From JBHEKP01 sp041859375 (lineage in GTDB: Bacteria; Hydrogenedentota; Hydrogenedentia; Hydrogenedentales; CAITNO01): 29,196 bases of DNA. The stretch's first letter is position 1, and every line of letters starts with the position of its first letter. The stretch spans positions 1 to 29,196 of the forward strand of contig JBHEKP010000214.1 of assembly GCA_041859375.1 (NCBI GenBank), read 5' to 3'. The translations under genes were made by a program, and so were the position numbers. The notes under the pieces are model-generated. The model was not told the origin of the DNA and searched no databases. It saw only the letters and a list, made by a program, of their open reading frames with translations. Shown here piece after piece: positions 24,102-29,196 of this stretch.

Positions 24102-25151
24102 TCAGGTGCTTTCCCACTGGCGCAGGCCGAAGCGGGACAGGTAAATCGGAATGGACTGAAACGACTGATTGAGAGCGGGCAGGGCGCGCAGAAAGGCCCG
24201 TTTCCGTTCGCTTTCCGGCCCAAAGAGCAGGGTGAGCGAACCGCCGTCGCCGCCCGCGCCGTTCACCTTCCAGCCCACCGCGCCGTGCTGTCTCGCCAGC
24301 GCGATGACCTCTTCCGCCTCCGCCGAAACCAGCGCGGGGTGGAGCGCCTTCTGCGCGTCGGTGTTCATCACCATGGCCCGGCCCAGCGCCGGGAAATCCC
24401 CCGCAAACAGGGCGTTCTTGCCCGCGTGCGCCGCGTTGCGCAGCGGCGCCAGCGCGGACTTGTCGGCGTTCTGCCTTTCAAAACCGGCGATGACCCTGCC
24501 GTGGACCTCGCTGGAGGAGTGGGACTTGCCCAGGAACACCAGCGCCAGCCGTCGTTCAAGCTCCCACCAGATGCTGTTCGGAACCATGATTTGCGACACG
24601 CTCGCATGGGGGTACTGGTGCATCTCAATGAAGCAGATGCCACCGTAGGCCGAGCAAAGCTGGTCCTGAATGCCGCATTGGAGGCCCAGTTTCTCCGTCT
24701 CCACCCGGTGCGCCATGGAGGCCACCTCGTGGGGGGTCATGCGCCTGCCCTCGGTCAGCAGGTCGAGCGCGCCCAAAAGCGCCACGCTCACCGCGGCGGA
24801 GGTGCCGGTGGAGCAGCCCGCCGGCGCGTTGGAGTACAGGTTCACCTCGAAGGACAGGTCCTTCGGCAGTTCCATGATGTCCAGGCACGCCTCCAGCAGC
24901 GGGTGCCGGTCGTACTCAATGGTAGCGGTGTCAATCACATACTTGTCGCCGAAATTTTCGGCGTTTATGGTGATGCGCCGCTCCGTGCCGCCGCCCCGCG
25001 TGACGTATATCTGCACCTCCGCGTAGGGGTACACGCCCATGTTGAAGACGGCGCCGTACTCGGCGAACCAGGTGTCGGTCCAGCCGCCCAGATCGCAGAC
25101 CCGCACGGGTGCCGTGGCGTTGATGACCCTGCGCTTTTCAGTGTCCGGCAT
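24102..25151 (-). CDS. GHMP-family sugar kinase (HddA/fucokinase-like)
   Basis: 349-aa kinase of the GHMP superfamily, which phosphorylates sugars or their derivatives with ATP. Motif 1 RVCDLGGWTDTWF is at 17-29 (the GGWTDT form is seen in heptose-7-phosphate kinase and fucokinase relatives). Motif 2 PAGCSTGTSAAV at 110-121 departs from the usual PxGxGLGSSAA. A likely catalytic Asp163 is in GIQDQLCSAYGG, and motif 3 VNGAGGDGGSLTLL is at 296-309. The substrate cannot be set from sequence; D-glycero-D-manno-heptose 7-phosphate or L-fucose are options. AAGGGAG is eight bases before the ATG. It lies between a flippase and a secreted glycan-acting protein, which suits a role in making a polymer sugar. 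No heptose isomerase or GDP-transfer gene is in view. Confidence 0.84.
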   Translation of the reverse strand: MPDTEKRRVINATAPVRVCDLGGWTDTWFAEYGAVFNMGVYPYAEVQIYVTRGGGTERRITINAENFGDKYVIDTATIEYDRHPLLEACLDIMELPKDLSFEVNLYSNAPAGCSTGTSAAVSVALLGALDLLTEGRRMTPHEVASMAHRVETEKLGLQCGIQDQLCSAYGGICFIEMHQYPHASVSQIMVPNSIWWELERRLALVFLGKSHSSSEVHGRVIAGFERQNADKSALAPLRNAAHAGKNALFAGDFPALGRAMVMNTDAQKALHPALVSAEAEEVIALARQHGAVGWKVNGAGGDGGSLTLLFGPESERKRAFLRALPALNQSFQSIPIYLSRFGLRQWEST

Positions 25152-25214
25152 GAATGTGCTCCCTTGTCTTCCAGCACGCTGGATTTTGTCCGCCCCCCTG
25201 GGGCGCGGCCCATT

Positions 25215-26678
25215 TTACCCTTTTCCAAACCCCGCCGCATCCCGTATTTCCCCGGCGCCCACCACGCGCAGCGCGAAGGCAAGCGCAATGAAGAGCGCCA
25301 AAGAAAGGGGGCGCGCCCACCAGCCCGGCGCCAGCATCAGCAGCGCGGGCGCGGCGAAGGCCGCATGGGGCAGAAGCGCGTCGCGGACGGGCAGCGGCAC
25401 GCCGCAGCGGCGCAGGTGCGCGGTTTGAAGCAGATCATTGGCCGCCATGGCGCACAGGGCGGCGCAGCCCGCGCCGGGCAGGCCCAGCAGGGGTATCAGC
25501 GCCAGATTCGCCGCAAGGCCCGCCGCCACGGCGGCGCTGTTGATGACGGTGACCGAAACGCCCCGGCCCAGCGCAATCAGCGCCTGCCCGGAGACACCCG
25601 CCTGAAGCGCAAGCACAGCCGCCGCCAGCAGCAGCACCAGCACGGTCGCGCCGGAAAGGTAGTCGGCGGAAAAGAGCAGGACTATCAGCGGCTCCCGCAC
25701 GGCCATGACACAGAGCGCCCCGCCGTAACCGAGAAACGCGGAAAGCCGCGCCGTGCGCCCCGCAAGCAGTCCGGCAGCCTCAAAATCGCCCGATGCAACA
25801 TGGCGGGTCATGTGGGGAAGGTACGGCGTGAGCGCCGCGCCCAGCACGCGGGTGATCATCATGGGGAGCCGCTTCACCATTTCCAGCACGGCGGCGGGGG
25901 CCAGCCCGAGCAGCAGACCCGCAAGCAGGGTGTCCGATCGCTGGGACACGAAGTTGAGCATCTGGTTGGCATAAAGGGGCGCGCTGAACCGCACTGCGCC
26001 CGCGGCGGTCCGGAAACTGGGGCGCATGCCCGTTTCGCGGTTTGCCGCGGCGGCGGCGAGAAGCACCTCGCAGCCGTAGGCCGCCGTCAGCGCGAGCATC
26101 AGCGCCTCCACACCCCAGCCCCGGTGCCAGACGATGGCGCCCACCAGCGCCGCCTGGAGCAGCGCCGCCAGCATCATCGCCGCCGCGCGGGAGGCGTAGC
26201 GGTCCATGCCCGCGAGCATGGCCAGCAGCAGGTCGCGGAACGCCGCCACGCAGAACAGCGGCGGCAGCAGCCAGGCCAGCGCCAGCGCGCCTTGCCATTT
26301 CTCCGGGATAACGCCCGACAGGGGATGGCGCAGCGCCCACACCCCCAGCACCACCGCCGCGCCCGCCAGCACCACGCACAATTGAAGCACCAGCACCGAA
26401 GCGTTCAGGATGCGCCGGCCCTCACCGGCGGTTTCCGCCGCCAGCTTGGGCATGGAGGCGGGAAGGCCCAGCCCCAGCGCAAGGGTAAGGCAGTCGCTGC
26501 ACACGAGCAAAAGGGCGAAGACACCCACCACCTGGGGATGGAATGCGTTGGTGACCAGCTTGCCCACCGCCAGCAGCGCCGCCATGGAAAAGAACACCGC
26601 CCCCGCCGACCAGACGGAGCCGCGCAGAAACCGGCCCCGCCCCGTCATGGCGCGAAAACCCTGTGTGCGCGGGGGCAT
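25215..26678 (-). CDS. Polysaccharide/oligosaccharide flippase (Wzx/MVF-like)
   Basis: 487 aa with about 12-14 hydrophobic helices and few charged loops, resembling the oligosaccharide flippases (Wzx, RfbX, polysaccharide biosynthesis protein family). The N-terminal FLRGSVWSAGAVFFSMAALL and the QMLNFVSQRSDTLLAGLLLG helix pair, including the D in a membrane helix, fit this group. It would move lipid-linked glycans across the inner membrane. The start is uncertain: ATG 26678 and ATG 26648 (MTGRGRFLRG) both lack a strong ribosome site; the latter fits the usual N-terminus. An extended -10 promoter lies about 100 bases upstream. A 992-aa open frame on the opposite strand covers this region but is a shadow. 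Confidence 0.83.
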   Translation of the reverse strand: MPPRTQGFRAMTGRGRFLRGSVWSAGAVFFSMAALLAVGKLVTNAFHPQVVGVFALLLVCSDCLTLALGLGLPASMPKLAAETAGEGRRILNASVLVLQLCVVLAGAAVVLGVWALRHPLSGVIPEKWQGALALAWLLPPLFCVAAFRDLLLAMLAGMDRYASRAAAMMLAALLQAALVGAIVWHRGWGVEALMLALTAAYGCEVLLAAAAANRETGMRPSFRTAAGAVRFSAPLYANQMLNFVSQRSDTLLAGLLLGLAPAAVLEMVKRLPMMITRVLGAALTPYLPHMTRHVASGDFEAAGLLAGRTARLSAFLGYGGALCVMAVREPLIVLLFSADYLSGATVLVLLLAAAVLALQAGVSGQALIALGRGVSVTVINSAAVAAGLAANLALIPLLGLPGAGCAALCAMAANDLLQTAHLRRCGVPLPVRDALLPHAAFAAPALLMLAPGWWARPLSLALFIALAFALRVVGAGEIRDAAGFGKG

Positions 26679-26782
26679 GAATGAGGCATGCGGACCACAA
26701 AACCCTTTCCACCCGGCGGCCTGTGATTGGCATGCCGGCTTTGGTTATGATGAATGCGATACATTGTCGGATCTGAGGGCGC

Positions 26783-26791
26783 AGTATAGCA
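26783..26791 (-). promoter_or_regulatory. Candidate extended -10 promoter for the flippase operon
   Basis: On the minus strand this reads TGCTATACT, an extended -10 (TG, one base, then TATACT). No good -35 was found, as is common for extended -10 promoters. Transcription would start near 26776, giving about 100 bases of leader. In this 185-base divergent gap no clear plus-strand promoter for wecB was found. Confidence 0.4.
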
Positions 26792-26863
26792 ACCCCAAAG
26801 GTCCGGATTCGCCGGTCGCACGGTGCGGCCGGGAATGAAGGCCCAGGCACGGATTAAGCACTC

Positions 26864-27985
26864 ATGCGCATTCTGGCAGTCATCGGAACACGGCCCGAGG
26901 CGATTAAGATGGCCCCGGTCATCGGCGCGCTGCGCGCGCGCCCCGGCGTGTTCCACCCCGTGTCGGTGTGCCTCACCGGGCAGCACCGCGATTTGGCCGC
27001 GCCGGTGATGCGCCTCTTTGGCATCCCCGTGGACACTGACCTGGACCTGATGCGGCCGGGGCAGACGGTGGGGGGGGTGACCGGCGCGGTGCTCACGGGC
27101 CTGGGCGGCGTCATTGAACGTGAAACGCCGGACATGGTCCTCTTCCACGGCGACACCACCACGGCCTTTGCGGCGGCATTGGCGGCCTATTACGCGCGGG
27201 TGCCCTCGGCCCATGTGGAGGCGGGCCTGCGCACGGGCGACAAGCACAGCCCCTTCCCCGAGGAAATGAACCGGCGGCTCGCGGACACCCTCTGCGACTG
27301 GCATTACGCGCCCACCCCGGCGGCGCGGGAAAACCTGCTGCGCGAGGACATCCCCGACGCCTCCGTGCTGGTCACCGGCAACACCATTGTGGACGCGCTC
27401 CGGCAAATCACCGCACAGGGGCACCACTTTGACGATCCCGCCCTGGAGGCGCTGGGCAAAGACCGCCCCCTTGTGGTGGTCACGGCGCACCGCAGGGAAA
27501 GTTTCGGCGCGCCCATGGAAAACATCTGCCGGGCCGTCGCCGAACTGGCCCGGCGCAATCCCGGCGCGGACTTCCTCTTTCCCGTGCATCCAAACCCCAA
27601 CGTGCGCGCCGCCGTGGACAAATGGCTGGCGGGCACGCCGGGCGTGCGGCTCGTGCCGCCCATGGACTACCTGGCCTTCGCGCACCTCCTCGGCCGCGCG
27701 CGGGTCGCCCTCACCGACTCGGGCGGCATCCAGGAGGAGGCCCCCTCGCTGGGCGTGCCCGTGCTGGTCATGCGCGACGTAACCGAACGGCCCGAGGCCG
27801 TGGCGGCAGGCACAGCGCGGCTGGTGGGCACGGACTTGGACCGCATTGTCGGGGAGACGGAAACACTGCTGCGTGACGGCGCGGCGCACGCCGCCATGAC
27901 CGGCAGGCCCAACCCCTACGGGGACGGGCGCGCGGCGGAGCGCATCGCGGACCATTTGGCGTCGCTGGCGGAGGAACGGAAATGA
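26864..27985 (+). CDS. wecB: Non-hydrolysing UDP-N-acetylglucosamine 2-epimerase
   Basis: 373 aa, making UDP-ManNAc from UDP-GlcNAc in the cytoplasm. The family markers are all present: VIGTRPEAIKMAPVIGAL, HGDTTTAFAAALAAYYARVP, HVEAGLRTGDKHSPFPEEMN then RRLADT, VVTAHRRESFG, and near the end TDSGGIQEEAPSLGVPVLVM with RDVTERPE. Length matches the family. The ATG at 26864 has no strong ribosome site. The stop overlaps the wecC ATG (ATGA), so the two are translated together and form the standard pathway to UDP-ManNAcA, used in surface polysaccharides. Alternative names such as mnaA or rffE refer to the same reaction. Confidence 0.95.
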   Translation: MRILAVIGTRPEAIKMAPVIGALRARPGVFHPVSVCLTGQHRDLAAPVMRLFGIPVDTDLDLMRPGQTVGGVTGAVLTGLGGVIERETPDMVLFHGDTTTAFAAALAAYYARVPSAHVEAGLRTGDKHSPFPEEMNRRLADTLCDWHYAPTPAARENLLREDIPDASVLVTGNTIVDALRQITAQGHHFDDPALEALGKDRPLVVVTAHRRESFGAPMENICRAVAELARRNPGADFLFPVHPNPNVRAAVDKWLAGTPGVRLVPPMDYLAFAHLLGRARVALTDSGGIQEEAPSLGVPVLVMRDVTERPEAVAAGTARLVGTDLDRIVGETETLLRDGAAHAAMTGRPNPYGDGRAAERIADHLASLAEERK

Positions 27986-29196
27986 CCACGGAAAACAGCG
28001 CCATGACGGATGTGTGCGTACTCGGGCTGGGCTACATCGGCCTGCCCACCGCGGCGATTCTCGCCACCAGCGGCTTCCACGTCACCGGCGTGGACACCAG
28101 CCCCGCCATCGTGGAGACGGTGAACGGCGGCGGCATCCACATCGAGGAGCCCGGCCTGAAAACCGTCGTGCGCGCCGCCATCCAGTCCGGCCACCTCCGC
28201 GCCGCCGCCGCGCCCCTTGCCGCCGACGTCTTCATCATCGCCGTGCCCACGCCGCTCACCGGCGAAAAGCGCGCCGACATGTCCTTCGTCATGCAGGCCA
28301 CCGAATCCATCGCGCCCCTGCTGCGCCCCGGCAACCTCGTCATCCTCGAATCCACCTCGCCCCCCGGCACCTGCGCCGATCTCATCCGACCCCGGCTGGA
28401 ACAGGGCGGGCTCAGGGTGGGCGAAGACCTCTTCCTGGCCCACTGCCCCGAGCGCGTCCTGCCCGGCAGGATACTCACCGAACTCATCGCCAACGACCGC
28501 GTCATCGGCGGCATAGACCCCGCCAGCGCCGAAAAGGCACGCGCCGTCTACGGGCGCTTCGTGGAGGGGAAGATCTTCCTCACCGACGCCACCACGGCGG
28601 AAACCGTGAAGATCATCGAAAACACCTTCCGCGACGTGAACATCGCCCTCGCCAACGAGACGGCCCTCCTCTGCGAGCGCCTCGGCATAGACTTCTGGGA
28701 GGTGATGCGCTTCGCAAACCGCCATCCCCGCGTGAACCTGCACAACGCCGGGCCCGGTGTCGGCGGCCACTGCATCTCCGTGGACCCCTGGTTCATGGTC
28801 GAGCGCTTCCCCGAGGACACGCCCCTCATCGCCCTCGCCCGCACCCGCAACGACACCATGCCCCGTCATGTCGCCGCGCGGATCATGCAGGAGCTGGGCC
28901 ACGCCCGCGGCCCCGTCGCCGCGCTCGGCCTCGCCTACAAGGGCAACGTGGACGACCTCCGCGAAAGCCCCGCCGTCGAAGTGGTGCGCCTCCTCCGCGA
29001 AAACGGACTCGACGTGCGCGCCCACGACCCCCTCGCAAGGCGCGCGCCCTTCCCCACGGTGCCGCTCGACGACGCCCTGCGCGGCGCCGACTGCGCCGTC
29101 ATCCTCACCGCACACGACGCCTACCGCGAACTCGACCCCGCCCGCGCGGCGCGGCTCATGCGCCGCCCCCTCGTCTACGACACCCACAACATGATA
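27982..29196 (+). CDS. wecC: UDP-N-acetyl-D-mannosamine dehydrogenase, cut by the right edge of the window
   Basis: 405 codons are visible with no stop before the window ends; the family is usually about 410-430 aa, so perhaps 10-25 residues are missing. It oxidises UDP-ManNAc to UDP-ManNAcA with NAD+. Domains: N-terminal Rossmann fold with VLGLGYIGLPTAAILATSG, the central UDP-sugar region with HCPERVLPGRI and TAETVKIIENTFRDVN, the catalytic Cys264 in GPGVGGHCISVDPWF, and the C-terminal AALGLAYKGNVDDLRESPA. The ATG at 27982 overlaps the wecB stop and has GGAGGAA upstream. Third codon positions are overwhelmingly C or G here, more so than in the ehr-like operon. Confidence 0.94.
   Translation, partial: MTTENSAMTDVCVLGLGYIGLPTAAILATSGFHVTGVDTSPAIVETVNGGGIHIEEPGLKTVVRAAIQSGHLRAAAAPLAADVFIIAVPTPLTGEKRADMSFVMQATESIAPLLRPGNLVILESTSPPGTCADLIRPRLEQGGLRVGEDLFLAHCPERVLPGRILTELIANDRVIGGIDPASAEKARAVYGRFVEGKIFLTDATTAETVKIIENTFRDVNIALANETALLCERLGIDFWEVMRFANRHPRVNLHNAGPGVGGHCISVDPWFMVERFPEDTPLIALARTRNDTMPRHVAARIMQELGHARGPVAALGLAYKGNVDDLRESPAVEVVRLLRENGLDVRAHDPLARRAPFPTVPLDDALRGADCAVILTAHDAYRELDPARAARLMRRPLVYDTHNMI

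Noticed and set aside
23706..26684. 992-aa plus-strand open frame
   Set aside because: It is antisense to three well-supported genes, is very rich in Arg, His, Gln and Gly, and has no recognisable domain. Long antisense frames are common in GC-rich coding DNA.
26645..27955. 436-aa minus-strand open frame
   Set aside because: Shadow of wecB, which has all family motifs.
27916..29187. 423-aa minus-strand open frame
   Set aside because: Shadow of wecC; composition dominated by Gly, Ala, Val and acidic residues with no family match.
1..29196. tRNA, rRNA, riboswitch, CRISPR array, insertion sequence or phage genes
   Set aside because: Intergenic gaps are short and none showed a cloverleaf, repeat-spacer array, transposase motif or recognisable riboswitch core by eye; a covariance-model search was not possible.

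Overview
This is a GC-rich, gene-dense bacterial chromosome segment from a Gram-negative (diderm) organism. Evidence for an outer membrane and meso-DAP peptidoglycan is an Mla/MCE-type lipid transporter, a putative transporter-linked lipoprotein, diaminopimelate epimerase and D-Ala-D-Ala ligase. Secreted GH71/99-like and ADP-ribosylglycohydrolase-like proteins, few close relatives of model-organism proteins, and GTG/TTG starts suggest an uncultured lineage. A PVC-adjacent or Hydrogenedentota-like bacterium is my guess only. No rRNA, tRNA, CRISPR, IS element or phage gene was seen.

Layout. (1) 8-1282, minus: an exported ADP-ribosylglycohydrolase-family protein. (2) 1486-9474, plus: a tightly packed operon that starts with a regulator joining an excisionase/MerR-like HTH to a PTS EIIA-2 domain. 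It continues with six subunits of a group-4-hydrogenase-like membrane complex (hyfB, hyfC, hyfE, hyfF, hyfG, and a fused ferredoxin-hyfI). The membrane arm keeps its proton-channel residues and the small subunit keeps all its Fe-S cysteines. The large subunit has lost the Cys pairs that bind nickel, so this looks like an Ehr (energy-converting hydrogenase-related) complex and not a hydrogenase. (3) 15089 down to 9445, minus: ligA, then a STAS-MlaE permease, MlaF ATPase, MlaD/MCE protein and an auxiliary lipoprotein, in tight or overlapping array. (4) 15272-18307, plus: an alpha/beta hydrolase whose nucleophile Ser is Gly, a strong intrinsic terminator, and a Uup-type ABC-F ATPase. (5) 18434-18586, minus: a tiny Pmp3/YqaE-type membrane protein. 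(6) 18816-22332, plus: ddl, dapF and a membrane-anchored SGNH hydrolase; dapF has Ser at the second catalytic Cys position. (7) 26678 down to 22308, minus: a polysaccharide flippase, a GHMP sugar kinase and a secreted GH71/99-like protein. (8) 26864 to the right edge, plus: wecB and wecC (cut by the window), which make UDP-ManNAc and UDP-ManNAcA.

How the parts fit. Regions 5-8 look like an envelope and surface-polysaccharide neighbourhood, and region 3 supplies lipid trafficking to the same envelope. The ehr-like operon is the most interesting part: a proton-pumping module with an unknown electron acceptor, transcribed with its own PTS-linked regulator. Two convergent gene pairs (9445-9474 and 22308-22332) overlap at their 3' ends, leaving no room for ordinary terminators.
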